Numbered from the stretch's first letter, positions 1-10,244 are shown. The stretch: DNA of 64,000 nucleotides from UTCFX2 sp963827155 (GCA_963827155.1 CAWGZV010000002.1:868001-932000), one strand, 5' to 3'. Notes: a model not told the origin generated them from the sequence alone. Made by a program: numbers and translations.

Positions 1-52
1 CAAAGGCAAACCTTTTTTTCAAGAAGCATATATCCGTTTCCTTTTTGACGTC

Positions 53-334
53 TCACTGATCCGCCTGGCCTGTCCGGAGCGTCGTCGAGGAGCTGTGGTC
101 GAGAGGACTGACTGACACCAATGGCATTCCCAAATCTCGCACTTTTTTGAGCAAGCCGTACAACGCAGCCTGGTCGATCACCGGACCGGATAAAAGCGTG
201 TCACCGTTGTCTTCCAGCGTGATGGTCAGGCCCTCAAACCAGTCTGTCCACGGCTGGCCCAGATGACCCTTGATCCTGATCTGATAGACCACAGGTTGAC
301 ATGGGTTAGTTGTAAAGTCTGATTTGTTTGACAT
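53..334 (-). CDS. Small uncharacterised protein linked to LuxR regulator (copy 1)
   Basis: I do not recognise a named domain. The product is about 93 residues if it starts at the ATG ending at 334; an upstream in-frame ATG at 382 would add 16 residues that do not resemble the paralogue. Its core pattern is a GHL motif, a W..WFEGLTITLEDNGDT block and DQAALYGLLKKVRDLG..L.SV, which suggests a compact alpha/beta fold. A close paralogue lies at 4258-4524, and each copy sits just downstream, on the same strand, of a MalT-like LuxR regulator. The repeated pairing suggests a functional link to the regulator, but no function can be assigned. It is probably soluble: no signal peptide or membrane segment is visible. 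Confidence 0.6.
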   Translation of the reverse strand: MSNKSDFTTNPCQPVVYQIRIKGHLGQPWTDWFEGLTITLEDNGDTLLSGPVIDQAALYGLLKKVRDLGMPLVSVSPLDHSSSTTLRTGQADQ

Positions 335-394
335 GACCTGTACCTGTTGTGAACAACATAAATGCCTGTGCGACTGGTTCAATGTACAGGTAAT

Positions 395-412
395 ATACCG
401 GCAACCCGGTAT
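395..412. promoter_or_regulatory. Perfect 7-bp inverted repeat between luxR gene and small gene
   Basis: ATACCGG at 395-401 and CCGGTAT at 406-412 form a perfect inverted repeat with a CAAC loop, in the short gap between the regulator stop at 463 and the small gene start at 334. No U-tract follows on the minus strand, so it is not a standard terminator. It could be an operator or a weak attenuator; this is a guess from symmetry and position. Confidence 0.3.
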
Positions 413-462
413 GGATGTATAGATACCGAAGTATTGTTCGGGAGTATTGTTTTTCGGGGGGG

Positions 463-3261
463 TTACAACAAGCCCAACTCGCGGGCGCGCTTTACGGCTT
501 CAGAACGATTCTCTACCTGCAGTTTGCCAAAGATGCGTAAGTTATGTCCTTTGATTGTGCTCAAGGCCACCACTAGCCGCTGGCTGATTTCTTTATTGGT
601 GAGTCCCTGGGCGACCAGGCGCAGCACTTCCAGCTCGCGTTCGCTCAACGGCTCGATCATATCCGGTTTTTTAGGATTGGCCGTTGACTGCTTCTCTTCC
701 GACCGCTCGAAGGCAGATAGAAGTTTTTCTACATAAACGAGGAGGGGATCGCCCTGGCTGCTTGTTTGCTTTTCTTTCCATGATCGAAAATCCAAAATCA
801 ACAATCGCATTGGATTTCCCTCGTCCGTAAAGATTCGGATATAGCCTTCCGGCTGAGCCAGGAACAGGAGGCGCTCAAGTGACGCCAGAGCCAGGGAAAG
901 GTTACCTTGCACCTGGTGGGCGAGTGCCTGCACCACCAGGATTTCAATTACACTGCCGATCCTTCTTTGGACTTCAGCTGCTTTCAACAGGCGCTCCAAC
1001 AACCCGGTTGCCTGCAAGAAAGAGTGTCTGGACTGGCGGCTCTGATATTCGGCTGTCAGCACCCGGGCCAGGGTGAGATGCTCGAACTCGCTCAGGTAGC
1101 TGATTTCATCATCAGACGTCAGACCTTGCGCACGCACCCAATCCCAGGCCAGGGCTAACCGGCCATGCTTGAGATACAACTTCGCTTTCAAGGCTCCGAT
1201 CGGACGGGTATCCGGTACGGGGTTCTTGACATACACACGCCTGGCTTCATCCAAGTGAACCAGCGCGGCTTCCAGATCTCCCCCAGACTCCTTGAGGCGA
1301 GCCTGGGCAAGATTCCAGCGGTAAGGCCAATCGACAAGCGTGGTGTGCTCACCCAGCTCCCTGGCTATTTGCAGGTGTTCCGCAGCGGCTGCATCCACCG
1401 CCCACTCATGATACAGCATCGCCAATCCCAAGTAATGGTGGGCCGTAATCTGCTGCGCTTCCTTGCCATGTTGTGCGGCAAGCTTTAAGGATTGCTGGTA
1501 GGTTTTTTCTGCTTCGCGGAGATGCCCCTGCACAACCAGGATATCCGCCAAGGCAAATGCGCTGGCAACGACAAAAACGATGTTGCCCGCCTTCTGCATA
1601 CTATTCATCCAGTCAACCATAGCGAAGCGGGCGGACTCCAGGTCTCCCCTGGCCCAATGGGTGATCTCAAGCATTATCGTAGCCTGGGCGCGCCTGAAAA
1701 GGTCATCTTCGGGGATGTGTTGAAGTGCCAGCTCTGCATATTTCAGCGTAGCTAAGAGATTCCCCTGAACCTGGGCGTTGTAGGCGCGAGCCATGGCAAT
1801 CATCGCCGGCAGGGGTTTCAGCTGCGCTTTATCCACCACAACCATCCCGTCAGTTGATCCATTCAAACAACGTTCTGCAGCCTGCAATCGGGACTCGCTG
1901 GCCTCCGGTTCGCCAGCATCCATGAACGCCAAGCCCATTTGGGCGCTGAGCACCGGCCGGAGACGGATCACATCTTCTGGCAACTTCTTCACCCAACCCA
2001 GCCAGGCGGCAGTCTGGAAAGTGCCGTCCATCCCCTGCCAGGCTAATTCAGCCAGCCCCGCCGCCCGGCCATAATCCCCGGCAGTAAAACCATGGTAAAA
2101 CGCTTCGGCGATATCCCCGTTCTTTTCATACCACTGGCTGGCGCGGAGATGGTATTCTGCGATTTCTGCGGGTGACAGCCTTTGTGCTAATCGCTGGCGC
2201 AGGATATCCCCAAAAAGGTGATGGTAGCGGTACCAGCACCGCTCGTTATCCATGGGAACAATAAACAGGTTTGCACGCTCGAGGTACTCCAATGTCTCCT
2301 GACCGGTCTGTTGACCAGATTCCTGCCCGGAGCCCGCTGTTTCGCACAAGACGGCATCGCAAAGCGACCCGTTTAGGCGGTTGAGGATGGAGGTGCACAA
2401 CAGAAAAGTTAGCACTTCTTGGGTCTGCAGATGCAGGACTTCTTCCATCAGGTAGTCCAATACGAAATGGTGGCTGCCTGTGAACGATTGGATGAAGCTG
2501 CCGGCGTCTTGACCTCCCTGTATCGAAAGCGTCCCTTGCAGAGCAAGGGCTGCCAGCTGCAGGCCGGCAATCCAGCCTTCGGTGCGGGTTTCCAACGCGG
2601 TGATGTCTTCCGCCGAGAGGTTCAATCTCATCACCTGGTTGAGAAATTCGGCAGCTTCAGCGGGGGTAAAGCGCAGATCTGAGAGGCGCAGCTCGGTCAG
2701 CTGGCCTCGGGCGCGCAAGCGCGCCAGCGGCAGCGGTGGGTCCTCACGGCTGGCGATAACCAGGTGCATCTGCGGCGGCAGGCTTTTGAGCAGAAAGGCG
2801 AAGGCTTCTTCAACCAGTTTGGAGTCGATCGCATGGTAATCGTCCAAGACAAGGACGAAATCGTCCGGGATGGTGGTGATTTCATTAAGCAGGGCGGTCA
2901 GAATCACTTCGTTGGGCGGCGGCTGGGGAGATTGGAGCACACTCAACACCTCTTCTCCGATATTCGCCGGAATCCCTTCGACTTTGCTCAGGGCGAGCGT
3001 CTGCAGGGCAGCGACCATGTACGTCAGAAAGCGGGTTAGGTCGTTATCCCCTTCGTCCAGAGACAGCCAGGCACCGGGCCTCCCACAGGTGGCAATCCAT
3101 GCGCTGACCAGGGTAGTTTTTCCAAATCCGGCGGGGGCAGAGACGAGGGTTAGCTTGCTATGCACACCCTCGTTCAACCGCTCGACCAGGCGTGGACGGA
3201 GGACAAGCTCAGGCCGGGTCGGAGGGATATTAAGTTTCGTGAGGAGAAGCTGTTCAGACAT
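463..3261 (-). CDS. MalT-like LuxR-family transcriptional regulator (LAL type), copy 1
   Basis: A large ATP-binding LuxR regulator of about 932 residues, the usual size for the MalT/LAL class. The N-terminus carries a Walker A motif (APAGFGKTT, Lys at about residue 48) and a Walker B-like LVLDDYH about 100 residues later. A long helical TPR/MalT-like middle follows, then a C-terminal GerE-type helix-turn-helix (LSERELEVLRLVAQG ... TNKEISQRL). Such proteins bind ATP and an inducer, oligomerise and activate promoters. I start at the ATG ending at 3261 rather than the one at 3285, because a TATAAT lies 6 nt upstream and the next eight codons are not conserved in the paralogue. The inducer is unknown. 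The small gene downstream belongs to a family repeated beside the second LuxR gene. Confidence 0.9.
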   Translation of the reverse strand: MSEQLLLTKLNIPPTRPELVLRPRLVERLNEGVHSKLTLVSAPAGFGKTTLVSAWIATCGRPGAWLSLDEGDNDLTRFLTYMVAALQTLALSKVEGIPANIGEEVLSVLQSPQPPPNEVILTALLNEITTIPDDFVLVLDDYHAIDSKLVEEAFAFLLKSLPPQMHLVIASREDPPLPLARLRARGQLTELRLSDLRFTPAEAAEFLNQVMRLNLSAEDITALETRTEGWIAGLQLAALALQGTLSIQGGQDAGSFIQSFTGSHHFVLDYLMEEVLHLQTQEVLTFLLCTSILNRLNGSLCDAVLCETAGSGQESGQQTGQETLEYLERANLFIVPMDNERCWYRYHHLFGDILRQRLAQRLSPAEIAEYHLRASQWYEKNGDIAEAFYHGFTAGDYGRAAGLAELAWQGMDGTFQTAAWLGWVKKLPEDVIRLRPVLSAQMGLAFMDAGEPEASESRLQAAERCLNGSTDGMVVVDKAQLKPLPAMIAMARAYNAQVQGNLLATLKYAELALQHIPEDDLFRRAQATIMLEITHWARGDLESARFAMVDWMNSMQKAGNIVFVVASAFALADILVVQGHLREAEKTYQQSLKLAAQHGKEAQQITAHHYLGLAMLYHEWAVDAAAAEHLQIARELGEHTTLVDWPYRWNLAQARLKESGGDLEAALVHLDEARRVYVKNPVPDTRPIGALKAKLYLKHGRLALAWDWVRAQGLTSDDEISYLSEFEHLTLARVLTAEYQSRQSRHSFLQATGLLERLLKAAEVQRRIGSVIEILVVQALAHQVQGNLSLALASLERLLFLAQPEGYIRIFTDEGNPMRLLILDFRSWKEKQTSSQGDPLLVYVEKLLSAFERSEEKQSTANPKKPDMIEPLSERELEVLRLVAQGLTNKEISQRLVVALSTIKGHNLRIFGKLQVENRSEAVKRARELGLL

Positions 3262-3267
3262 TAAGCA

Positions 3268-3273
3268 ATTATA
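3268..3273 (-). promoter_or_regulatory. Candidate -10 box (TATAAT) giving a leaderless LuxR transcript
   Basis: On the minus strand TATAAT is followed by six bases and then the ATG of the regulator. With a normal -10 to start-site distance, transcription would begin at or next to the A of the ATG, and no Shine-Dalgarno is present. The -35 region is poor, so this is a candidate only. Confidence 0.35.
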
Positions 3274-3424
3274 CGATATCCACATCTTAGCGCTTTATGG
3301 AGTGTGAATGTAAATGGATTATAAAATTTTACGGTAAATGCCAGAATAAAACGTCGATATTGGATTAGTGTTGTGCCTGGTTTTCTGGGTAGCGGTAAGC
3401 TTGCAGTAAACATCTTCTTCACAT

Positions 3425-4084
3425 TTAGTCTGTCTCGCCCGAATTGCTTCGCAGTAGCACAATCCCCAGCCAGATAAACCACACAATCTGACCCAGCGCA
3501 AAAATGTAAACAAACAGCTCGCCGAGAGCCGGGATTATCGAGATGATGCCCGCTGCACCGACCACTACGCCAAGATAGTTCAGTACCTTGGGAAGTGCTC
3601 CTGTCTGCAAAGCTGCCCAACTTATCAGTAAAATCCATATGCCACCTATGGCTTCATTAGCGCCGCCCAATCCTCTGAACACAGAGTTAATCGTCAACCA
3701 GACCGTCCCAGCTTGAGTTGGGTCTTTAGCATAGAGATCGACAACAGTTTGCATGCCGACGTTGTGGATCATGCCGGCAATAAAGATCACGCAGCCCCAG
3801 AATATCCCGAAGACGGTCGCTATCTGCACTAATGCTGCTGAGCCGGCTTTCAGCTGATCGTAGAGCGCCAGCGTCAGGACAACCATAAAGATGCCCCATA
3901 CCACATAGGTAAGTAGATGCAGTATGTACAGGAATGCCAGGTTGTCTGCCATTAATGCCACCTGCTGGACAGGGTCAGCAACACTAGAAACGTCCACTAC
4001 GCCGAGAAAACCAATCATACCCATAATGTATCCTGCTGCCAGGTACAGCGCAGCAATGCCGCCAAATTTATGTAAAGTTTTCAT
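3425..4084 (-). CDS. DUF4386-like integral membrane protein
   Basis: A 219-residue polytopic protein with about six to seven hydrophobic segments from residue 8 to the end. The layout resembles the DUF4386 family: an N-terminal GGIAALYLAAGY segment, a loop with a 'DP' motif, a middle helix pair with GMIHNVGM, and a C-terminal WLGIVLLRS. The family has no established biochemical role; the protein should sit in the cytoplasmic membrane. The start is well supported by AGGAG eight bases upstream. It lies between the two LuxR/small-protein modules on the same strand, so it could be a regulated target of either one. That link is inferred from position only. Confidence 0.7.
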   Translation of the reverse strand: MKTLHKFGGIAALYLAAGYIMGMIGFLGVVDVSSVADPVQQVALMADNLAFLYILHLLTYVVWGIFMVVLTLALYDQLKAGSAALVQIATVFGIFWGCVIFIAGMIHNVGMQTVVDLYAKDPTQAGTVWLTINSVFRGLGGANEAIGGIWILLISWAALQTGALPKVLNYLGVVVGAAGIISIIPALGELFVYIFALGQIVWFIWLGIVLLRSNSGETD

Positions 4085-4257
4085 TTTTATCTCCTTTTTT
4101 GAAAGATATGGATGAGCTTCATTGAATGGTCCCAGCTACTGCATGGGATTGGACTTGAACAAAAATGTGGTTGCCACATTGTTCCCAAAGGCTGAAATAG
4201 GCTAGATATGTAATCAAAGGCAAACCTCCTTTCCAAGGTGCTGCTATCCATTTACGA

Positions 4258-4524
4258 TTAGATATCTGACTGATCCGCCTGACCGGGATCAACAGGACTG
4301 ACCGAGACCAATGGGATGCCTAAATCGCGCACTTTTTTGAGTAAGCCGTGCAGCGCGGCCTGATCGATCACTGGACAGATTAAAACCGTGTCGCCATTAT
4401 CTTCCAGCGTGATGGTCATGCCCTCTAACCATTCGGCCCACCGAGCATCCAGGTGTCCATTGAGGCGGATTTCGTAGCATTGATGCTGGTTAGGTTTTTC
4501 CTCGAATGTTTTTTTGTCACTCAT
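4258..4524 (-). CDS. Small uncharacterised protein linked to LuxR regulator (copy 2)
   Basis: An 88-residue paralogue of the protein at 53-334. It shares the NGHLDARWAEWLEGMTITLEDN block and DQAALHGLLKKVRDLGIPLVSVSP. I chose the ATG ending at 4524 because AGGA lies just upstream and homology to the other copy begins here; the longer frame to 4629 runs through the terminator region. A strong terminator separates it from the upstream LuxR gene, so it probably has its own promoter. The flanking DNA also shares the string caaaggcaaacct with the first module, so the modules look like an ancient duplication. The function is unknown. Confidence 0.6.
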   Translation of the reverse strand: MSDKKTFEEKPNQHQCYEIRLNGHLDARWAEWLEGMTITLEDNGDTVLICPVIDQAALHGLLKKVRDLGIPLVSVSPVDPGQADQSDI

Positions 4525-4634
4525 ACGTCCTGCATTAATCCTTTCATTGTTTATCTGCCCAAAGGATACCTTCCGATGTGGTGAGGCGTCATCACCACAA
4601 GATGTGATTGATATGGTGATTGATCGCAAATAAC

Positions 4635-4674
4635 AAAAAAGCCCCAGCAGGTGGTTTGTGAAGCCTGCCGGGGC
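4635..4674 (-). terminator. Rho-independent terminator after LuxR gene copy 2
   Basis: Read on the minus strand, an 11-bp GC-rich stem (CCTGC/GCAGG core with one mismatch, arms 4664-4674 and 4641-4651) with a 12-base loop is followed directly by six Ts (4640-4635). This is a standard intrinsic terminator, placed just past the LuxR stop at 4698. Confidence 0.85.
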
Positions 4675-4697
4675 CGGTGTTGGTGATTTCGGGCTAG

Positions 4698-7403
4698 CTA
4701 GAATAAATCGAGCTCTTCGGCGCGGCGGATGGCTGCCCGGCGGTTGTTTACCCCCAGTTTGTAATAGATATTTTTGGTGTGAGTCCGCAAGGTGTTGAGC
4801 GACACGATCAGTTGTTGAGCAATTTCTGGGCCGCTTAAGTCGCTTCGGAGCAGTTTGAGCACTTCCAGCTCGCGTTCGCTCAAAGGCTCGATCGAGTCAG
4901 ATTTTTGATGGGTGAGTGCGGATTGTGATGCAGTCAACGGTAGTTTAAAACCAGCCATGAGTTTTTGCGCATAACCGCTCAGCGGATGATCTCGAAAGCG
5001 CAATAGTTCTTTAATCAACAACCTCATCCCTTCACCTTCATCAACAAAGATGCGAAAATAGCCTTCTGGCTCCGCAAAGGCAAGGGCGCGTTCCAGATAT
5101 CCGACCGCTAGAGAGAGGTCACCCATTGCCTGGTGAGCGATAGCCTGCAGTACCAGGATCTCGATGACACTCCCTATTCGTCCTCCTTTTTCCGCCGCTT
5201 GCAGGAGACGCTCCAGCAGCCGGGTAGCCTCTTCAAGCGGACCATCATCCCGATCGCTTTTTGCGGCGGTGATGAGCACCCGGACCAGTGTTATGTGTTC
5301 GAACTCGCGCGTGAAGCAGAGGTCATCCTCCACCGATAGTGCTTGTCCATTCACCCACCAAAGGGCCTCTGTCAGCCTGCCATGCTTGAGCCAGACCCGC
5401 GCCTTTAAAGCCGCGACGGGATGCACATCTGGCAGAGGGTCCGAATATACACGCGCTCCGCCTCATCGAGCAGCGCGAGCGCGCCATCCCGGTCTCCCTG
5501 CGCCGCTTTCAGGCGTGCCAGAGAAACGCACAGGCGATAAGGCCAATTCGTCGTCGCGATTTGCTTGCCAAGCTTTTGGCCGGTCAGCAAGTGTTGCTCC
5601 GCAGCTTCCAGGTTGTCCCATTCAACATAAAGCTCACCGAGGCCACGATACAAGTCTGCCGTTCCCAGGGGAAAGGGCTCGCCATGGCCGGTCACAAGGC
5701 GTAATGCTTGCTGATAACTGTTTTCCGACTCATGAAGGCGGCCCAGCGCCACGCGGATGTCGGCCAGGAGAAATGTGATCCCGAACAGAGTCAGGGTTTC
5801 GCCGGTTTTCAGCAGGTTCGAATGGAAATCGGCCAGAGAAAGCTCGGCTGCCTTCAAATCTCCGATTGAGTACTGGGCAAGACCCAGCAGCGAGGTAGCC
5901 TGGTTGTACCTGGCCTGGTCAGATTCGGGTGTGAGTTCGAGCGCCTGCTGGGCATACTTTACGGTAGCGGGGACATCGCCCAACGCCAGGGACCGGTAAG
6001 CGCGGGCGGAGGCGATCGAAGCTGGCAACGAACGAAATTGTTTTTTATCCAAGACGACCAACCTTTCCGTCGTCGTGTTCAGTAAGCGCTCTGCATCCTG
6101 CAAACGGGTCTCGCTCGCCTCCAAATTACCGACATCCAGCAACGCCCAGGCATAACCCACGCTGAGCACAGGCCGGGTTCGGATTATTACATCAGGTAGC
6201 TCTTTGGCCCAGCCAAGCCATGTGGAGGATTGATAGCTGAGGTCCATTGCTGACCAGGCCAGTTCGATCAATCCCGCGGCGCGCTCAAAGTCCTCAGCAG
6301 CCAGGGCGTGGCGGATGGCATCGGAAGGGTATCCGTTCTGTTCATACCATTCGCTTGCCCGCTGGTGCAAGGTAGCTACCCAATCAAGCTGCGCCTCTAT
6401 CAAGTGTACTTGCAGGACATCCGCGAAAAGGTGGTGATAGCGGTACCACTGGCGCTGGTCGTCGAGCGGGATGACAAACAAGTTGTCACGCTCCAGGGTT
6501 TCCAACATACCTCTGCCGCCATCTTGGGCAGTCACAGCGTCACACAGTGAACCACTCAAGCGGTCGAGAATGGCGGTTTGAAGCAAGAAATTGCGCACGC
6601 GCTCGGGCTGGCGTTCGAGAACCTCCTCAACCAAATAATCCAGCACAAAGCGATGGCTGCCGGTAAAGGCCTGGATAAAACCGGAGATGTCTGAGCGACC
6701 CTGCATAGAGAGGGCTGCCAGCTGCAGTCCGGCAATCCAGCCTTCGGTGCGAGCTTCCAGGGCGGCAATATTTTCTTCAGAGAGGTTCAATCCCATCACC
6801 TGGTTGAGAAATTCAGCGGCTTCGGCGGGAGGAAAATCGCAGGTCGGCTAGGCGCAGCTCGGTTAGTTGGCTCCGGGCCCGTAAGCGAGCCAGCGGCAGC
6901 GGTGGGTCCTCACGCGTGGCGATAACCAGGTGCATGTGCGGCGGGCATTGCTCGAGCAGAAAGGTGAGGATATTGTCAACCGGTTTGGAATTAACCATGT
7001 GATAATCGTCAAGGACAAGGACGAAATTGTCTGGGATCGTGGTGATTTCATTGAGCAGGGCTGTCAGAATCGATTCGATTGGCGGCGGTTGAGGGGCATC
7101 AAGAGCACCCAACACTCCTGCCCCAATATTCGCTTCAATCGTCCGTAGAGCAGCGACAAGGTACATCACAAAACCTGAAGGATCGCCATCTCTCTCATCT
7201 AGCGAAAGCCAGGCGATCGGACGATCGTATCCAGCAGCCCATTGGCTTACCAGCGTTGTCTTCCCAAAGCCAGCTGGCGCCGAAATGAGGGTCAGTTTCC
7301 TATGCAGGATTTCATTAAGTCGCTCGATCAGGCGGGAGCGGGGAATAATTTTTGGCCTAGGTGGGGGAATATAAAGTTTGGTGGCTAGAATTGGATTAGA
7401 CAA
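4698..7403 (-). CDS. MalT-like LuxR-family regulator, copy 2 (two frameshifts)
   Basis: This is one ~900-residue LAL regulator split over three frames: 6813-7403 (P-loop APAGFGKTT and the LVLDDYH box), 5405-6799 (helical MalT/TPR middle) and 4698-5426 (C-terminal HTH, LSERELEVLKLL ... NTLRTHTKNIYYKLG). Compared with the 463-3261 paralogue, the first break is one extra base in the AAAA run at 6833-6836. The second is one missing base near 5446. Both leave the flanking protein intact, which suggests sequence errors rather than decay. The start appears to be TTG at 7403, with a TATAAT-like box upstream and no clear Shine-Dalgarno. A strong terminator follows. The inducer is unknown. Confidence 0.8.
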
Positions 7404-7554
7404 TCTGAATTAAATTATACATCACCAGGCGAGATTTGCCTGTTCCGCCGGGGCTGCCAGCAGGATCAAGTCTATGTCACCACGTAAGAGCAGATCATAA
7501 CCCGCTGACAATTTATCTTCGCTCCTAATCAAAAGGTTGCGAGGTATGGGAAAA

Positions 7555-8269
7555 TTAGGCTGCGATGACTTTTTCTATCCACTCTCCTTTAAACGCCTCT
7601 CCATGACCCGGAAACACAATATCAATCTCAACCGGCTTAAGCCTCTCCAGGCTCGCCAGCATTGACGTTTTATCGTCAACGATCGAGTTGAGAACCGGCT
7701 GCTTCCCTGAATTGACCAGCAGGTCGCCGCAGAACAGCACCCGGCTGCTTCCTGCGACCTGAATCCACCTCAACCTCATCTGCCAGGAAGCAGATCGAGC
7801 CGCTCGAATGCCCGGGGGTGGAGAGCACCTGCCCTGGAAACCCGTAAGCGGAGAGATCCTGACCGTCCTCCAGCAAGATGTCTGGAGTAAAGCGATCGGA
7901 TCTGAAGAAGCCGAACAGGAATGCGGCGAGCTTATTGATTATCACGCTGTGGGCATTCCGGTTCCAGAACATGTCGCCAAACTCCGCCATCCCCGCATCT
8001 TTCGGGTGCATCGCGATTTTGGCGCCAAACTTCCCGCGCAGGTATCCAGCGCCGCCGGTATGGTCGAAGTCTCCATGGGTTAGCAAAATCAGGTTAAGCT
8101 CCCCGGGCTTTACCCCCGCTGTGACCAGCGCCTCCTCCAACCTGAAGCGCTGACCACTTAACCCCGCATCGATCAAGGTATAACCGGCGGGAGATCGGAA
8201 CAGGTAGGCGTTCACATTGCCTGTTCGAAAAGGCAGCGGAAGCCGGATTGTCTTTACTGAAGATCGCAT
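7555..8269 (-). CDS. MBL-fold metallo-hydrolase (frameshifted)
   Basis: A metallo-beta-lactamase-fold hydrolase of about 238 residues. The metal-binding THGDFDH motif is at about residues 64-70, followed by STPGHSSGS and a C-terminal FPGHGEAF, which supply the further metal-ligand histidines. The reading frame breaks near 7765: the upstream frame (7676-8269) and the downstream frame (7555-7779) together give one normal protein. The start at 8269 is supported by AAGGAG six bases before it. Members of this glyoxalase II-like group hydrolyse thioesters, lactones or phosphoesters; the substrate cannot be told. The gene stands alone between the LuxR module and the divergent PhzF gene. Confidence 0.75.
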
Positions 8270-8495
8270 ACACACTCCTTCCAAAGAATCCTTCGACTGC
8301 GAAAAAACCACTCAGGGTATACTAATTCCAGTCTTTTAGGAATTGAATATACCATCTCGCCTCACTAACTCGCTTCACCTCATAGATTAGAATCCGCTTG
8401 GAGGCATGATTTTTTCAATTTTTTGGATTGGATGGGGACGCAACAGCTGTGCTGCAGTGGTAAGATTGAAATAATTATTCAACAGGAGGGTCAGG

Positions 8496-9373
8496 ATGAG
8501 AAACCTCAAATTCCACATTCTGGATGTATTTGCCGAGGAGAAATATGCCGGTAATCAGCTGGCGGTACTGTTAAACGCTGGCGAGCTCTCCTCCATCGAA
8601 ATGCAGAAAATCGCCCGTGAGATCAATTTCTCAGAAACCACGTTTGTTCTTTCGGATGTGTCAAGCCAGGGCGGGTATCACGTGCGCATCTTTACGCCAG
8701 GGAGCGAAGTACCCTTTGCAGGACATCCAACCCTCGGGACCGCCACAGTTATCCGCGAAAAAATCCTTCAAGGAAAGACAGATAGCGTTGTCCTGAATCT
8801 CAAGGTTGGACAGATCCCGGTGACCTTCTCTCCAGACGGTTACTGCTGGATGAAGGCAAAACGAGCCTGAATTTGGTCCGCAGCATCGCCCGGAAGCCCT
8901 GGCAGAGGTTCTAGGATTGAATGGTTCCGACTTTGACACGCGTTTTCCGATCGAGGAAGTATCTACCGGATTGCCGTTCTTTATTGTGCCACTAAAAAAC
9001 CTCGCCGCCTTGATAAAAGCGAAAATTAATAAAGAACTGTATTTCAACTTTGTAGAGCAGACCGAAGCGAAAGGAATTTTGGTCTTCTGCCCCGAGGGCC
9101 CACGAGACTGAGAACGACCTGAGCGTGCGGGTCTTTGTGGATTACTATGGGGTACCTGAGGACCCGGCAACCGGCAGCGGGAATGGGTGCCTGGCGGGCT
9201 ATCTGGTTCAGCACCGCTACTTTGGAGCAGAGAGAATCCATGTCCGGGCGGAGCAAGGGTATGAGATTGGCAGACCTTCCTTGTTGATCCTCAAGGCCGA
9301 AAGAAACCCGGACGGTATCGAGGTCCACGTCGGAGGGAAATGCATCTTGGTTGCTCAAGGTGAGCTGGTATGA
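8496..9373 (+). CDS. PhzF-family isomerase/epimerase-like protein (two frameshifts)
   Basis: The three frames (8496-8870, about 8855-9098, 9100-9373) join into one ~290-residue PhzF-type protein. Seen in order: an N-terminal LDVFAEEKYAGNQLAV, the INFSETTFV segment that holds the family's catalytic Glu, PGSEVPFAGHPTLGTA, a WM.Q..PEFG block when the frame is corrected, and the C-terminal DPATGSGNG loop. The breaks fit one extra A at 8853-8854 and one extra G at 9096-9098. PhzF relatives (DapF fold) isomerise small acids such as dihydro-hydroxyanthranilate, but most are uncharacterised. No phenazine genes are nearby, so no pathway is implied. The start has a strong AGGAGG site. Confidence 0.8.
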
Positions 9374-9570
9374 GCCAATATCATCCCGACCACAAGCTTG
9401 TGCTCGACCGGATGCTGTAAGGCTATCCGAACCTGCGCCCGGGAAAGATGTTCGGTAATAGACCTATGGTTATTAAGCAAATCTATGCGAATTCCTGCAG
9501 CAGCTGATCACTTTGCCAATTTCACCAGCACTGATTCAATGGATGGGGAGAGTGCACCTTCGAACAAGCT
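9370..9570 (+). pseudogene. Probable remnant of a small protein gene
   Basis: An ATG overlaps the PhzF stop (ATGA). It is followed by a readable stretch of about 30 residues, MSQYHPDHKLVLDRML, a stop, then GYPNLRPGKMFG. After this the frame dissolves with two further stops. The YPNLRPGKMFG string resembles the start of small TfoX- or DUF1801-like proteins, from memory only. I read it as a decayed or truncated gene translationally coupled to the PhzF gene. Confidence 0.3.
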
Positions 9571-9581
9571 GAAGGCAGTAA

Positions 9582-10244
9582 TTAATAATCTTCTAAGAGC
9601 TGTCGGTCTTTGAATATAAACTCAGTCCGGTTGATTTCGATCGCGCCTTGAGCTGCGAAGCGGTAAAGGATCCTGCAGACCATCTCGCGAGTCGAACCGA
9701 TCATCGCTGCCATTTCATCGAGAGTCAGATTTCGTTCATTCGTTTGATGTTGGTGTGGATATTTTTCCAGCAGCAAGCGCGCCAGACGCTGTGCCACCGG
9801 CCGGAAAGCGAGACCCTCGAGGATCTCGCTGGCATGTAGCATTCGCTGCGCCATCAGCCGGGTGATCTCCCACAAAACCACTCCATGCCGGGTCAAGAAT
9901 GGCTGAGCATTTGAATAGTTCCATACAAAGATGCGGCAAGTTTCTCGAGCTTCAAGCGTAACCGGCATGGTCATCGAATCCACAAAGAAGGTCAATCCCC
10001 AGAATATTTCACCTGGGTAGAATGATAATACCTGCAGACTGCGGCCTTCCGATGAATCCATTCGCCCATCGATAATCCCCTCGGCTGTAATAAAAAAATA
10101 AGGCCAGGAATCCCCGTACTGGCAAAGAAATTCGCCCTTCTGGTAGCTGTGAGGATTGGCTAGCCTGGCGAATTCCCTCAGTTCCAAATCGTTAAGCGAG
10201 CCAAAAACGGTGTTAGAACGAAGCAATCGAACGATCTCATCCAT
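9582..10244 (-). CDS. Crp/Fnr-family transcriptional regulator
   Basis: A 220-residue regulator. It has an N-terminal cyclic-nucleotide-binding-type beta barrel (residues about 12-120, including YQKGEFLCQYGD and GLTFF), a dimerisation helix around residues 120-145, and a C-terminal winged helix (LTLDEMAAMIGSTREMVCRIL). No N-terminal Cys cluster is seen, so it does not look like an FeS-type Fnr; a heme- or ligand-sensing subgroup is possible. It is transcribed away from a membrane-protein/heme O synthase gene set. A perfect inverted repeat lies in the shared upstream region, so it likely controls that set and itself. The signal is unknown. Confidence 0.85.
   Translation of the reverse strand: MDEIVRLLRSNTVFGSLNDLELREFARLANPHSYQKGEFLCQYGDSWPYFFITAEGIIDGRMDSSEGRSLQVLSFYPGEIFWGLTFFVDSMTMPVTLEARETCRIFVWNYSNAQPFLTRHGVVLWEITRLMAQRMLHASEILEGLAFRPVAQRLARLLLEKYPHQHQTNERNLTLDEMAAMIGSTREMVCRILYRFAAQGAIEINRTEFIFKDRQLLEDY

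Noticed and set aside
8496..9373. Phenazine biosynthesis from the PhzF-like gene
   Set aside because: PhzF-fold proteins are widespread and no other phz gene is present.
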